A program made the position numbers and the translations under genes. A stretch of DNA of 64,000 bases from Eubacterium sp. OM08-24 (lineage in GTDB: Bacteria > Bacillota > Clostridia > Oscillospirales > Acutalibacteraceae), in assembly GCF_003438075.1 (NCBI RefSeq), contig NZ_QSTA01000002.1, positions 124,001 to 188,000 of the forward strand, read 5' to 3'. The notes below the pieces were generated by a model. The model saw only the letters and a list, made by a program, of their open reading frames with translations. It made no database searches and was not told the DNA's origin. Below, one piece after another: positions 8,776 to 17,885 of the stretch; position 1 is the stretch's first letter, and the number at the start of each line of letters is the position of its first letter.

Positions 8776-9039
8776 ATGGTATCAAAAAAACTTACATTAA
8801 ATAATGCATCAGGTTTTCATATGCGTCCCGCATCAGTATTTGCAACAGCAATGGCAAAGTTCCAGAGTGATGTTACAATTGATTTCAACTCAAACAAAAT
8901 CAATGCAAAAAGTCTTTTAAATATTATTGCAGCTTGTATTAAGTGCGGCAGCGAGTTTGTAGTAGAATGTAACGGTCCTGACGAAGAAGAGGCTCTTGCA
9001 AAGGCAGTAGAGCTTATTGAAAGCGGACTTGGTGAATAA
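8776..9039 (+). CDS. ptsH: Phosphocarrier protein HPr
   Basis: This 87-residue HPr carries phosphate from enzyme I to the sugar-specific EIIA domains. The active-site His15 lies in GFHMRPAS. The regulatory Ser46 is present in NAKSLLNI at the position phosphorylated by HPr kinase in Firmicutes, so catabolite control through P-Ser-HPr is plausible. The helix that normally reads SIMGVMSL is here SLLNIIAA, a common clostridial variant. AAAGGGG precedes the ATG. It lies between fruA and ptsI in a single direction, each junction carrying a hairpin. Confidence 0.94.
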   Translation: MVSKKLTLNNASGFHMRPASVFATAMAKFQSDVTIDFNSNKINAKSLLNIIAACIKCGSEFVVECNGPDEEEALAKAVELIESGLGE

Positions 9040-9046
9040 AAACGGG

Positions 9047-9070
9047 AGCGTGTCTTGCGGCACGCTTTCT
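9047..9070 (+). terminator. Weak terminator or attenuator between ptsH and ptsI
   Basis: The stem AGCGTG / CACGCT has an eight-base loop and is followed by TTTCTTA. It is short, so partial read-through into ptsI is expected. It would lower enzyme I transcript relative to HPr. Confidence 0.55.
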
Positions 9071-9097
9071 TACTAAAATTTGAAAGCAGGTGAGGTT

Positions 9098-10798
9098 ATG
9101 TTACACGGAACACCCGCTTCCGAGGGTATCGGACTCGGAAGAGTAATGATTATTGAAGAAACAAAACTTGAATATAACAATGTTACTGTTACTGATACAG
9201 CGGCAGAGGTTGAGCGTTTCAGAAATGCCGTTCAGATTTTCTGCGACAATACCGCCGCTCAAGCAGATGCGCTGAAAGCGTCGGCAGGTGAAAAAGAGGC
9301 AGAAATTCTCGAGGGTCACATTCAGATGATGAAAGACCCGTATATGTGCGGTGAAATCGAAAAACTCATTGACAACGGTCAGTGTGCCGAGGCTGCACTT
9401 GAGTATATGTGCGATATGTTTATTACGATGTTTTCTGCCACAGATGACGAGCTGACACAGCAGAGAGCAGCTGATGTTAAGGATTTAAAAACAAGTATGC
9501 TAAGCATTTTGCTCGGAGTAAAAGAAGTAAAACTTTCGGCAGCGCCAAAGGGTACGGTAGTTGTCGCAAAAGAACTTACTCCGTCCATGACAGCAGGCAT
9601 CAATAAAGAAAATATTGTCGGAATTATTACCGAAACAGGCGGCAAAACATCTCATTCGGCTATCCTTGCAAGGGCACTTGAAATTCCCGCCGTGCTAAGC
9701 GTAAACGGTGCGGTTTCAAAACTTTCGGCCGGTGCTTATGTAATCGTTGACGGCAGTGAGGGCGTAGTAATTGATGAGCCGGATGACGCTGTTATTCAGG
9801 AGTACAATACAAAGAGAATTAATTTTCTTAAAGAGCGCAAAGAACTTGAAAATTTCAGAGGCAAGGCAACTAAAGCTTTAAGCGGTGAGGAATACGAGCT
9901 TTTCTGCAATATCGGCAAGCCGGAGGATGCAATAAAGGCAGTTGATGCAGACGGCGAGGGCGTTGGTTTGTTCAGAACTGAATTTTTATTTATGGACAGA
10001 ACCGCTTTGCCAACCGAGGACGAGCAGTTTGACGCTTACAAAAAGGCAGCGCTTACATTAAAGGGAAAGCCTGTTATTATCAGAACTCTTGACATCGGCG
10101 GTGACAAGGAAATTCCTTATCTCGGACTTAAAAAGGAAGAAAATCCTTTCTTGGGTTTCAGAGCAATAAGATATTGCCTAAAGCACAAGGATTTATTTAA
10201 AACACAGCTCAGAGCTATTGTAAGAGCAAGTGCATTTGGTGATGTAAGAATTATGTTCCCACTCATTACAGCGGTTGATGAGCTTAGAGAGGGCAAGGCA
10301 CTTGTAGAAGAGGTTAAGGCTGAGCTTAGAGAGCAGGGAGTAGAGTTCAACGAAAATATCCCTGTCGGCATTATGACAGAAACCTCGGCGGCAGTTATGA
10401 TTGCTGATATTCTTGCAAAAGAATCCGACTTTTTCAGCATCGGTACAAATGATCTTACGGGTTATACAATGGCTTGCGACAGAGGCAATGACGATGTTGC
10501 ATATCTGTATTCACCGTTGCAGCCGAGTGTGCTGAGAGGAATTAAGTATATTATTGATTGCGCAAACAAGAATAATATTCCTGTCGGAATGTGTGGCGAG
10601 GCAGCAGCCAATCCAATGATGGTGCCGCTATTAATGTCATTCGGACTTACCGAGTTCAGTGTATCCGCACCGTCGGTATTAAAGGTGAGAAAGACTATTT
10701 CTACATGGTCAAAGGCAGAGGCAGACAAAGTAGCTGAAAAGGTACTTGCAATGGCCACAGAAAAAGAGATAAGCGATTACCTTAAAACTCTTTTATAA
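9098..10798 (+). CDS. ptsI: PEP-protein phosphotransferase, PTS enzyme I
   Basis: This 566-residue enzyme I takes phosphate from PEP and passes it to HPr. It has an N-terminal HPr-binding/swivelling domain with the phospho-His at about residue 186 in GGKTSHSAILAR. The C-terminal PEP-binding TIM barrel has DGEGVGLFRTEFLFMDR, IIRTLDIGGDKE, FSIGTNDLTGYTMA and GMCGEAAANP, which carries the conserved Cys. I chose ATG 9098 because AGGTGAGG lies directly upstream and MLHGTPASEGIG is the usual start. A TTG six codons earlier has no such site. It completes a fru-pts cluster supplying both general and fructose-specific PTS components. Confidence 0.94.
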   Translation: MLHGTPASEGIGLGRVMIIEETKLEYNNVTVTDTAAEVERFRNAVQIFCDNTAAQADALKASAGEKEAEILEGHIQMMKDPYMCGEIEKLIDNGQCAEAALEYMCDMFITMFSATDDELTQQRAADVKDLKTSMLSILLGVKEVKLSAAPKGTVVVAKELTPSMTAGINKENIVGIITETGGKTSHSAILARALEIPAVLSVNGAVSKLSAGAYVIVDGSEGVVIDEPDDAVIQEYNTKRINFLKERKELENFRGKATKALSGEEYELFCNIGKPEDAIKAVDADGEGVGLFRTEFLFMDRTALPTEDEQFDAYKKAALTLKGKPVIIRTLDIGGDKEIPYLGLKKEENPFLGFRAIRYCLKHKDLFKTQLRAIVRASAFGDVRIMFPLITAVDELREGKALVEEVKAELREQGVEFNENIPVGIMTETSAAVMIADILAKESDFFSIGTNDLTGYTMACDRGNDDVAYLYSPLQPSVLRGIKYIIDCANKNNIPVGMCGEAAANPMMVPLLMSFGLTEFSVSAPSVLKVRKTISTWSKAEADKVAEKVLAMATEKEISDYLKTLL

Positions 10799-10846
10799 TT
10801 AATCAGACAACAAGTTTCATAATCAACTCTAAATAATAGTTTGCAA

Positions 10847-10874
10847 AGGGCAGTGTTCATATGAGCACTGCCCT
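10847..10874 (+). terminator. Hairpin terminator after ptsI
   Basis: The arms AGGGCAGTG and GCACTGCCCT form a stable stem, with GCCTTTATG downstream. The U-tract is poor, so it may work with a second hairpin, GGCTTCCCC / GGGGAAGCC, at 10960-10981. The region from 10875 to 11074 holds no gene. It includes two sequences resembling the outer border of the repeat family (near 10919-10940 and 11015-11042). Confidence 0.6.
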
Positions 10875-11074
10875 GAGCCTTTATGTGAAAATAATTTTAA
10901 CAATAATTTATAAAATTTGGTTCTTTGTCAATAGTTGGAGTTAAGAACATAGTTATTAAGGCTTCCCCTTGAGGGGAAGCCTGTTTAGTTTGTTGAAATT
11001 TTTAGGATATCATCATTACCCCAACATTTATCACAGAACCGAAATAAATTAACAGGGATTTTATTTATGCTTTG

Positions 11075-11537
11075 TAAATGATTATGTTTAGCTTTTTCAA
11101 TCGGGCAACAATGTGATGAAAAGGCAAGAGTTTCCGTCCCGAAGAAAAAAAGTTTGGTCAACCTTTTCAAAGGTTGTGGGTGTGGGCAACGCCCACAAAA
11201 CTTTATGCTATCGCAAATTTTTTTGATAGCCAAATGGTTCATTTGGCGACTGAACATAACAGCGAGAGCCTGTAAATTGCAACAGCAAGAAGAAAAAGTT
11301 ATTTTTATAATTTATGCCGTCATTGCTACACAATGACGGCACATTTTTTTACTTTTTTAAGGATATCGCCTGTTTTTCAAACAAATTCTAACACGCAAAC
11401 AGCTTTGCTGTTTGCGCCAGAAAATAAGTAATAATAAAACCTTTTTATGGGCTCTGCCCAAACCCGCAACCCTTTAAAAAGGTTGACCTAAATTTTGAAT
11501 TTATAAAACTAAACTTTGTGCGCTAAACCATTATTTA
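11075..11537. repeat. Dispersed intergenic repeat, copy A (MITE-like, about 463 bp)
   Basis: The left end, TAAATGATTATGTTTAGC, and right end, GCTAAACCATTATTTA, are imperfect inverted repeats. Internal blocks recur in the other copies: a CCGTCCCGAAG box, AAAGTTTGGTCAACCTTTTC, GTGGGCAACGCCCAC, the GGGCTCTGCCC hairpin, and an end block AAACTAAACTTTGTG. The centre carries the TGCCGTCATTG / CAATGACGGCA hairpin also found in copy D. No significant ORF is present. It lies between the convergent ptsI and rplQ. It could be a non-autonomous transposable element or a structured RNA. Confidence 0.75.
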
Positions 11538-11569
11538 CATCACCATTAAAAAATCAAAAATAATACAAC

Positions 11570-11600
11570 AAAAACGCTCTCAACCAAAGTTGAGAGCGTA
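11570..11600 (-). terminator. Terminator of the ribosomal superoperon
   Basis: Read on the minus strand, ACGCTCTCAAC / GTTGAGAGCGT is followed by TTTTTGTTG. It lies about 30 bases after the rplQ stop codon. Confidence 0.9.
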
Positions 11601-11630
11601 TATATTCAGCAAATATTAATTACCGAAAAA

Positions 11631-11972
11631 TCAGATTAACTCGATAACAGCCATCTCAGCACCGTCACCACGACGAGGACCGATCTTTGTTACTCTTGTG
11701 TAACCGCCGTTTCTGTCAGCATACTTTGGAGCAATCTCAGTAAAGAGCTTTACTGTAACTTCTTCCTTAGTAATGAAACCTAAAACGAGTCTTCTATTGT
11801 GAAGGTTATCTTCTTTAGCTGTTGTAATCATCTTCTCTGCCATAGCCTGAACTTCCTTGGCACGAGTAAGAGTTGTTTCGATTTTGCCGTTTTCGAGAAG
11901 GAATGTAACCATTGCACGGAGCATAGCTGTTCTCTGAGCAGTTGTTCTTCCTAATTTTCTTGTACCTGGCAT
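11631..11972 (-). CDS. rplQ: 50S ribosomal protein L17
   Basis: This 113-residue protein has the L17 signature [21 protein letters not shown] and a C-terminal [20 protein letters not shown]. It is a large-subunit protein near the peptide exit tunnel. The ATG at 11972 is chosen because AAGGAG is spaced 9 bases before it. A GTG three codons upstream would overlap that site. It is the last gene of the superoperon, directly after rpoA, as in most Firmicutes. Confidence 0.96.
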   Translation of the reverse strand: MPGTRKLGRTTAQRTAMLRAMVTFLLENGKIETTLTRAKEVQAMAEKMITTAKEDNLHNRRLVLGFITKEEVTVKLFTEIAPKYADRNGGYTRVTKIGPRRGDGAEMAVIELI

Positions 11973-12008
11973 TGTGTTCACTCCTTTACCGTTGGGTTTT
12001 TAAAGTGT

Positions 12009-12962
12009 TTATTCGTCTTCCTTCTGAAGACTAAATCCGAGAGAATTGAGTTTCTGGATTACTTCCTCGAGAGATTTTCTGCCGAGGTTTCTTACCTTCA
12101 TCATATCCTCTTCTGACTTGTTGATCAAATCTTCTACCGTATTAATACCGGCACGCTTTAAGCAGTTGAATGAACGAACCGACAAATCAAGGTCTTCGAT
12201 AGTCATTTCAAGAATTTTCTCCTTGCCCTTATCGTCTTTCTCAACCATAACCTCTGCGCTTGATGCCTTATCTGAAAGGTTTACAAAGAGGTTTAAATGC
12301 TCAGTAAGCACCTTAGCTGCAAGTGATACAGCCTCCTGTGCGTTGATTACACCGTTTGTCCAAACATCAAGTGTGAGTTTGTCATAGTCGGTGATCTGAC
12401 CTACACGAGTGTTGTCAACTGTGTAGTTTACCTTTAATACGGGAGTATAAATAGAATCAATAGGTAAAACGCCAATAACATTATTGCCGCTAATAAGCTT
12501 GTTGCGTTCAGCAGGGATATAACCTCTGCCCTTGTCAATGGTGATTTCCATATTGAGCTTTGCATCCTCACCGAGAGTTGCAATGTGCTGCTCAGGATTG
12601 AGAATCTCAACCTCGCTGTCACATTTAATATCTCCGGCAGTTACTACGCAAGGACCCTGTGCTGAGATTTCAACAACCTTTGGGCTTGTTTCGTAAAGCT
12701 TTGCAACAACGCTTTTCATATTAAGAACAATTTCCGTAACGTCTTCCTTTACGCCGGGAATAGTTGAAAATTCGTGAAGAACTCCGTCAATCTTGATAGA
12801 AGTAACAGCACAGCCTTCAAGAGAAGAAAGCAATACTCTGCGTAAGCTGTTGCCTAATGTATTGCCAAAACCACGCTCGAGCGGCTCAACAACAAATCTG
12901 CCGTACTTTCCATCCTCGGTTAATTTCTCGGTGTCAATTCTCGGCTTTTCAATTTCGATCAT
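12009..12962 (-). CDS. rpoA: DNA-directed RNA polymerase subunit alpha
   Basis: This 317-residue alpha subunit is full length. The N-terminal assembly domain (about 1-230) has [25 protein letters not shown], needed for dimerisation and beta/beta' binding. After a linker, the C-terminal domain (about 250-315) has [22 protein letters not shown] and [14 protein letters not shown], the helix-hairpin-helix fold that contacts UP elements and activators. It lies between rpsD and rplQ in the alpha operon arrangement. Confidence 0.97.
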   Translation of the reverse strand: MIEIEKPRIDTEKLTEDGKYGRFVVEPLERGFGNTLGNSLRRVLLSSLEGCAVTSIKIDGVLHEFSTIPGVKEDVTEIVLNMKSVVAKLYETSPKVVEISAQGPCVVTAGDIKCDSEVEILNPEQHIATLGEDAKLNMEITIDKGRGYIPAERNKLISGNNVIGVLPIDSIYTPVLKVNYTVDNTRVGQITDYDKLTLDVWTNGVINAQEAVSLAAKVLTEHLNLFVNLSDKASSAEVMVEKDDKGKEKILEMTIEDLDLSVRSFNCLKRAGINTVEDLINKSEEDMMKVRNLGRKSLEEVIQKLNSLGFSLQKEDE

Positions 12963-13037
12963 TCGCGAATCCTCCTAAACATTATGCGGCTGCATAACGC
13001 AGCCAATGCGTGTGTAACCTGCCTGTGAAAAAAGGGA

Positions 13038-13634
13038 TTACTTGGAGTACAACTCAACAATAAGGTGAGGAGCTACTTCGTAGTCGATATCCTCAAGACC
13101 CGGCAAAGCAACAACCTTTGCTGTGTATTCTTCCTTATTTACCTCAAGCCACTTTGGTGAGAGTCTGCCGCTTGTCTTATCAAGAATTTCTTTAAACTTA
13201 ACGCTGTTCTTGCTCTTGTCTCTGATTGTGATAACATCGCCAACCTTAACTCTGTAAGATGGGATATCAACTCTCTGACCGTTTACGAGGAAATGACCGT
13301 GAGTAACAACCTGTCTTGCATCTCTTCTTGTCTGAGCCATACCCATTCTGAAGATGATGTTGTCAAGTCTTGTTTCAAGACAAACGATGAGGTTAGTACC
13401 TGCCTGACCTTCCATCTTAGTAGCAATTTCATAGTAGTGATAGAACTGCTTCTCAAGAACGCCGTAGATAAACTTTAACTTCTGCTTCTCTTTAAGCTGT
13501 AAGCCGTATTCTGAAACCTTCCTTCTACCATTTGCATTTGGCTTTCTGAAAGATTCCTTGTTTATGCCTACAACAGTAGGGCTAATGCCCAGGTATCTGC
13601 ATCTTTTTAAGATAGGATCTCTGTTTACTGCCAT
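13038..13634 (-). CDS. rpsD: 30S ribosomal protein S4
   Basis: This 198-residue primary 16S rRNA binding protein has the S4 domain LETRLDNIIFRMGMAQTRRDARQVVTHGHFLVNG at about residues 88-125. The N-terminal region has a single Cys (KRCRYLG) in place of the CxxC/zinc cluster seen in zinc-type S4, so this is the zinc-free form. Placement in the alpha operon before rpoA is standard for Clostridia. In other bacteria S4 is the translational repressor of this operon; no such site was identified here. Confidence 0.96.
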   Translation of the reverse strand: MAVNRDPILKRCRYLGISPTVVGINKESFRKPNANGRRKVSEYGLQLKEKQKLKFIYGVLEKQFYHYYEIATKMEGQAGTNLIVCLETRLDNIIFRMGMAQTRRDARQVVTHGHFLVNGQRVDIPSYRVKVGDVITIRDKSKNSVKFKEILDKTSGRLSPKWLEVNKEEYTAKVVALPGLEDIDYEVAPHLIVELYSK

Positions 13635-13666
13635 TTTATTTTCACTCCAATAGAATATTTTAAATA

Positions 13667-14068
13667 CTATACACGTCTTCTCTTAGGAGGACGGCATCCA
13701 TTGTGAGGAATTGGAGTTACATCCTTAATCATAGTAACTTCAAGACCTGCTGACTGTAAAGCTCTGATTGCAGCTTCACGGCCCTGTCCCGGACCTTTAA
13801 CATATACTTCAACGGACTTCATACCGTGTTCCATTGCAGCCTTTGCAGCTGTTTCTGCTGCTGACTGTGCGGCAAACGGAGTAGACTTCTTAGAGCCTCT
13901 GAAACCGAGTTCACCGGCACTTGCCCAAGATACAGCGTTGCCCTGTGTATCAGAAATAGTAACAATTGTGTTGTTAAAAGTTGACTGAATATGTGCTGCG
14001 CCTTTTTCAATATTTTTGCGTTCACGGCGACGGCGAATAACTTTCTTACCACCCTTTGGTGCTGCCAT
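13667..14068 (-). CDS. rpsK: 30S ribosomal protein S11
   Basis: This 133-residue platform protein of the small subunit has [27 protein letters not shown] and the C-terminal signature [17 protein letters not shown]. The Asn-Gly in PHNGCRP is the site that forms isoaspartate in E. coli S11. It lies between rpsM and rpsD with short gaps and a GGAGGG site upstream. Confidence 0.97.
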   Translation of the reverse strand: MAAPKGGKKVIRRRRERKNIEKGAAHIQSTFNNTIVTISDTQGNAVSWASAGELGFRGSKKSTPFAAQSAAETAAKAAMEHGMKSVEVYVKGPGQGREAAIRALQSAGLEVTMIKDVTPIPHNGCRPPKRRRV

Positions 14069-14083
14069 AATCCATTGCCCTCC

Positions 14084-14452
14084 TTACTTCTTCTTGTTAG
14101 CCATGGTTTTGCGTGGGCCCTTACGAGTACGAGCGTTTGTCTTTGAACGCTGACCTCTTACCGGAAGACCTTTTCTGTGACGAACGCCACGGTAACAACC
14201 AATATCAATAAGTCTTTTTATATCATAAGCTATGTCACGGCGAAGGTCACCTTCAACACGACAATGATGCTCAATATATTCTCTGAGCTTTGATACATCT
14301 TCTTCTGTCAAATCTCTGACACGAGTGTCAGGATTTACACCTGTTGCAGCAATAATGTCGCCTGCAGTTTTACGGCCGATACCGTAGATATAAGTTAAAC
14401 CGATTTCAACTCTTTTATCTCTTGGTAAGTCAACACCTGCTATACGAGCCAT
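14084..14452 (-). CDS. rpsM: 30S ribosomal protein S13
   Basis: This 122-residue protein of the 30S head contacts the P-site tRNA and the L5 bridge. The family motifs [41 protein letters not shown] and the basic TKNARTRKG-like tail (here [14 protein letters not shown]) are complete. A GGAGGTG site precedes the ATG. Confidence 0.97.
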   Translation of the reverse strand: MARIAGVDLPRDKRVEIGLTYIYGIGRKTAGDIIAATGVNPDTRVRDLTEEDVSKLREYIEHHCRVEGDLRRDIAYDIKRLIDIGCYRGVRHRKGLPVRGQRSKTNARTRKGPRKTMANKKK

Positions 14453-14520
14453 TCAGTTGCACCTCCATTAAAAATCAATAAATTAAATTAGTAGTTTGTG
14501 TTTTAATGTTGTTAAGGTAA

Positions 14521-14634
14521 TTAACCCTGACGCTGTTTGTGCTTAGGGTTTTCGCAAATAACTAAAATCTTACCTTTTCTTTTGATTACTTTGCACTTAT
14601 CGCACATTTTCTTTACTGAAGGTCTGACTTTCAT
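14521..14634 (-). CDS. rpmJ: 50S ribosomal protein L36
   Basis: This 37-residue gene is complete: [21 protein letters not shown] followed by [16 protein letters not shown]. The zinc ligands C11, C14, C27 and H32 are all present, so this is the zinc-binding (C+) form. It lies between infA and rpsM, its standard location, with AAAGGAATG upstream of the start. Confidence 0.95.
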   Translation of the reverse strand: MKVRPSVKKMCDKCKVIKRKGKILVICENPKHKQRQG

Positions 14635-14674
14635 TAGTTAATCATTCCTTTCTAAAAAGTCGTATTGCCCCGGC

Positions 14675-14893
14675 TTATTTAGAACGCCAGGTAATTCTTC
14701 CTCTTGTCAGGTCATACGGTGACATTTCCACCGTTACCTTGTCGCCCGGCAAAATGCGGATAAAATTCATACGCAATTTACCTGAAATAACAGCTAAGAT
14801 CACGTGACCGTTAGGCAGCTCAACCTTAAACTGTGCGTTAGGGAGAGCCTCCCTTACAATACCCTCGATTTCAATTACATCCTGTTTGGACAT
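14675..14893 (-). CDS. infA: Translation initiation factor IF-1
   Basis: This 72-residue S1-fold (OB) protein binds the ribosomal A site during initiation. The family pattern is complete: [24 protein letters not shown], then [39 protein letters not shown]. It lies between the KOW-domain protein and rpmJ. Confidence 0.97.
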   Translation of the reverse strand: MSKQDVIEIEGIVREALPNAQFKVELPNGHVILAVISGKLRMNFIRILPGDKVTVEMSPYDLTRGRITWRSK

Positions 14894-14907
14894 ATCTTAA
14901 ACCTCCG

Positions 14908-15147
14908 TTAGTCGTTTTTTAAATCACTTAAAATTCGTTTTATCTGCGGATTGGTTTCTGCTGAACCTGTATAAACTACAGTTGTAGCCGCAAGATGAAG
15001 TAAATTTTTCTTCTTCGGTTTTTCAAGCTTACGAGTTTTACCGTCTGCTATAAACGCAAAATGACCCTCAACCGAGAGTACAAGGAAAAATTTACCTTTG
15101 TCACGCCCTGACTTTGCTCTGACTATGCTACCCTTTTGAATGTTCAT
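14908..15147 (-). CDS. KOW-domain RNA-binding protein of the ribosomal operon
   Basis: This small 79-residue basic protein has an N-terminal KOW motif (GSIVRAKSGRDKGKFFLVLSV), like that of the L14e/L24 group, and a lysine-rich middle (RKLEKPKKKN). Such proteins occur between map and infA in many clostridial ribosomal operons. They probably bind rRNA or the nascent ribosome, but no precise role is established that I know of. Tight spacing to map (9 bases) and infA (14 bases) indicates co-transcription. Confidence 0.85.
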   Translation of the reverse strand: MNIQKGSIVRAKSGRDKGKFFLVLSVEGHFAFIADGKTRKLEKPKKKNLLHLAATTVVYTGSAETNPQIKRILSDLKND

Positions 15148-15156
15148 AAATCACCT

Positions 15157-15909
15157 TTAATCACAAAGAGTCATAATCTTAGGACCGTCAGGAGTAATTG
15201 CTACTGTATGTTCAAAATGTGCGGCAAGCTTACCGTCAACCGTAACGGTAGTCCACTCATCATCAAGAACACGCACCTCATAGGAGCCCTGAGTTACCAT
15301 AGGTTCAATAGCGATTGTCATACCCGGCAACAGTCTTACGCCTCTGCCCGGTGTGCCGTAATTGGGGATACTTGGGTCTTCGTGTAATTTCGCACCTACG
15401 CCGTGGCCGACAAAATCTCGTACCACCGAGTAACTGCGAGCTTCGACATACTTCTGAACAGCGCTGCCTATATCGCCTACACGATTTCCGGCAACAGCCA
15501 TTTTAATTCCCTCAAAAAGGCCTTCTTTAGTTGCGTCAAGCAAACGCTGAGCTTCGTCACTGATTTTACCGCAGGCAAACGTATAGGCATTATCGCCGTG
15601 AAAGCCTTCGTAAAATGCGCCGACATCAACGCTTACAATGTCGCCCTCTTTAAGAATCTGTTTTTTACTCGGTATGCCATGGATAACCACATTATTTACG
15701 GAAATGCAAGCACTTGCAGGAAAACCGCCATAACCGAGAAACGAGGGTGTAGCACCCTGTTTCTCGATATATTTGCGAACAATAGTATCAATTTCGTAAG
15801 TGGTGATACCAGGCTTTACAGCCTCACCTGCAACACGGAGTGCCTCCGCTGATATTCTGCATGCATCTTTCATTTTAGAAAGTTCCCGTGCTGTTTTTAC
15901 AATAACCAT
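15157..15909 (-). CDS. map: Methionine aminopeptidase, type I
   Basis: This 250-residue enzyme removes the initiator Met from new proteins. It has the pita-bread fold with the five metal ligands in context: SVDVGAFYEGFHGDNAYTF (two Asp), GHGVGAKLHEDP (His), AIEPMV (Glu) and HFEHTVAI (Glu). No zinc-finger extension is present, so it is type Ia. The start ATG follows the adk stop codon by 2 bases, so translation is coupled. Confidence 0.96.
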   Translation of the reverse strand: MVIVKTARELSKMKDACRISAEALRVAGEAVKPGITTYEIDTIVRKYIEKQGATPSFLGYGGFPASACISVNNVVIHGIPSKKQILKEGDIVSVDVGAFYEGFHGDNAYTFACGKISDEAQRLLDATKEGLFEGIKMAVAGNRVGDIGSAVQKYVEARSYSVVRDFVGHGVGAKLHEDPSIPNYGTPGRGVRLLPGMTIAIEPMVTQGSYEVRVLDDEWTTVTVDGKLAAHFEHTVAITPDGPKIMTLCD

Positions 15910-15911
15910 AC

Positions 15912-16544
15912 TTAAGCCTCGATTGCTTCTAAGATAAGCTTTGTAGTAGAAACTACATCGTCTTTACCCTCTACATTAATGAGCTTGCCCTGCTTCTCGT
16001 AATAAGCTGCGAGAGGCTCAGTCTCTTTGTGATATACAGCAAGACGAGCAAGTACAGTATCTGGGTGGTCATCCTTGCGCTGAACAAGGGTGCCGTTACA
16101 ATCGTCGCATACGCCCTCAACCTTTGGTGGAAGGTTTGTAAGATGATAAGGCTTGCCACAATTTTCACATACACGGCGTCCGGACATACGCTTGATAATT
16201 CTTTCGTCGGCAACATCAATGTTGATAACATACTGAATTTCAACGCCCATCTTATCCAGAGCCTCAGCCTGAGGAATAGTTCTTGGGAAACCGTCAAGGA
16301 TAAAGCCCTTAGAGCAGTCATCCTGTGAAAGTCTTTCTTTTACGATGCCGATAACAACCTCGTCAGGAACGAGCTTGCCTTCGTCCATAAAAGACTTAGC
16401 CTTCAAACCCATCTCAGTGCCGTTTTTCAGCGCCTCACGGATCATATTTCCGGTTGAAATAGTGGGAATTCCAAAATGCTCACAAAGTACAGCAGCCTGA
16501 GTGCCTTTACCTGCACCCGGAGCACCTAACATAATAATGTTCAT
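15912..16544 (-). CDS. adk: Adenylate kinase
   Basis: This 210-residue enzyme interconverts ATP + AMP and 2 ADP. It has the P-loop GAPGAGKGTQA, the AMP site ISTGNMIREAL, and FILDGFPRTIPQA. The LID domain carries a four-cysteine zinc cluster (CENCGKPYH and CDDC), as in Gram-positive zinc-type Adk. ATG 16544 is used because AAGGAG lies 9 bases upstream. An in-frame TTG eight codons earlier covers that site and is rejected. It lies between secY and map, as usual. Confidence 0.96.
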   Translation of the reverse strand: MNIIMLGAPGAGKGTQAAVLCEHFGIPTISTGNMIREALKNGTEMGLKAKSFMDEGKLVPDEVVIGIVKERLSQDDCSKGFILDGFPRTIPQAEALDKMGVEIQYVINIDVADERIIKRMSGRRVCENCGKPYHLTNLPPKVEGVCDDCNGTLVQRKDDHPDTVLARLAVYHKETEPLAAYYEKQGKLINVEGKDDVVSTTKLILEAIEA

Positions 16545-16580
16545 TTTATTATACTCCTTTTCTTTCAATATGTCAAGAAA

Positions 16581-17885
16581 TTAGTCAAGAAAACCTTTAT
16601 AATGTCTCATCATCATCTGTGACTCGAGCTGCTTAACTGTTTCAAGTGCAACACCTACGAGAATGATGATTGAGGTACCACCGATAGCCATACGACCCAT
16701 ACCTGTTGCAGAACCGTAAACACTTGGAACAAGTGCGATTACTGCGAGGAAGAGAGCGCCGATAAGAGTGATTCTTGAAAGAATGTTTCTTATATAGTCA
16801 GCTGTCGGAGCACCCGGACGTATACCGGGGATAGTACCGTTGTTTGACTTAAGGTTGTTTGCCATTTCAATCGGATTGTACTGAATAGTAGTATAGAAAT
16901 AAGCGAACATTATAATTAAGATAAAGTACAATACATTGTAAAGCCAACCGCTTGTATCAAATGCATTGAAGAAAGCACCCCAGAAACCGTCTTTAACCTT
17001 TAAGAAAAGATTAATAGTACCCGGGATAGAAAGAATTGAGCTTGCAAAGATGATTGGAAGTACGCCGCCGAGAGCAACCTTGATTGGAAGGTGACTTGAC
17101 TGACCGCCATACATCTTTCTGCCAACAACTCTCTTTGCATACTGAATCGGAATTCTTCTTTCGCTGTCCTGCATAAATGTGATAATCCATACAATAGCAA
17201 CAAAGATAACGATCCAGAGAGGAACGAGGAAGTAGAACTGAGTAGAACCCTTGCCTGCAAGTTCCCAGAACTGACCAAGCATACTTAATGTGTATGGGAG
17301 CTGAGCAACGATACCGGCGAAAAGGAGAATTGAAATACCGTTTCCGATACCGTTTGAGTTGATCTGCTCACCGAGCCACATCATAAGTGCTGTGCCGGCT
17401 GTGAATACGAGAATAATTACAATAGCAGAGAACCAGAGTGAGAAACCATCTCTGTAAACAGTTACGCCTGAATTATGGAGATAGAACCAATAAGCAAAGC
17501 CCTGAATAAGACCAAGACCAACTGTTACATAACGAGTGATTGTACCAATCTTTCTTCTGCCTGCCTCTCCCTCTTTTGCCATTCTCTCAAGAGGAGGAAT
17601 TGCAACAGTGAGGAGCTGCATAATAATTGAGCTGTTGATGTAAGGTGTAACGCCCATTGCAAAAAGTGTTGCATTTGCAAAAGCGCCGCCTGACAATGTA
17701 TTAAGATATGCAAGCATTGTATTGCCCTCGTTCATACCGTTCATGGCATCGGCGAGAGCCTTCATATCCAGAAACGGAACAGGAATAACTGAACCGATTC
17801 TGAATACGATGATAATCATAAGTGTAAATAAAAGTTTCTTACGAAGGTCAGGTATTGACCAGGCATTTCTAATTGTTTTTAACAA
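16581..17885 (-). CDS. secY: Protein translocase subunit SecY
   Basis: This 434-residue integral membrane channel of the Sec translocon has ten predicted helices. Motifs include the N-terminal FRIGSVIPVPFLD, the plug/helix-2 region GGAFANATLFAMGVTPYINSSIIMQLL, the cytoplasmic loop SERRIPIQYAKRVVG, and NPIEMANNLKSNNGTIPGIRPG in the C5 region that contacts SecA and the ribosome. The start appears to be TTG at 17885, with AGGTGG five bases upstream inside the end of rplO. The two genes abut. Confidence 0.95.
   Translation of the reverse strand: MLKTIRNAWSIPDLRKKLLFTLMIIIVFRIGSVIPVPFLDMKALADAMNGMNEGNTMLAYLNTLSGGAFANATLFAMGVTPYINSSIIMQLLTVAIPPLERMAKEGEAGRRKIGTITRYVTVGLGLIQGFAYWFYLHNSGVTVYRDGFSLWFSAIVIILVFTAGTALMMWLGEQINSNGIGNGISILLFAGIVAQLPYTLSMLGQFWELAGKGSTQFYFLVPLWIVIFVAIVWIITFMQDSERRIPIQYAKRVVGRKMYGGQSSHLPIKVALGGVLPIIFASSILSIPGTINLFLKVKDGFWGAFFNAFDTSGWLYNVLYFILIIMFAYFYTTIQYNPIEMANNLKSNNGTIPGIRPGAPTADYIRNILSRITLIGALFLAVIALVPSVYGSATGMGRMAIGGTSIIILVGVALETVKQLESQMMMRHYKGFLD

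Noticed and set aside
10985..11336. Short frames inside repeat copy A
   Set aside because: They are not conserved in copies B-D, lack ribosome sites, and the repeat family appears non-coding.
15403..15852. Plus-strand 149-codon frame opposite map
   Set aside because: Antisense to a conserved metalloprotease; no start signal and no family resemblance.
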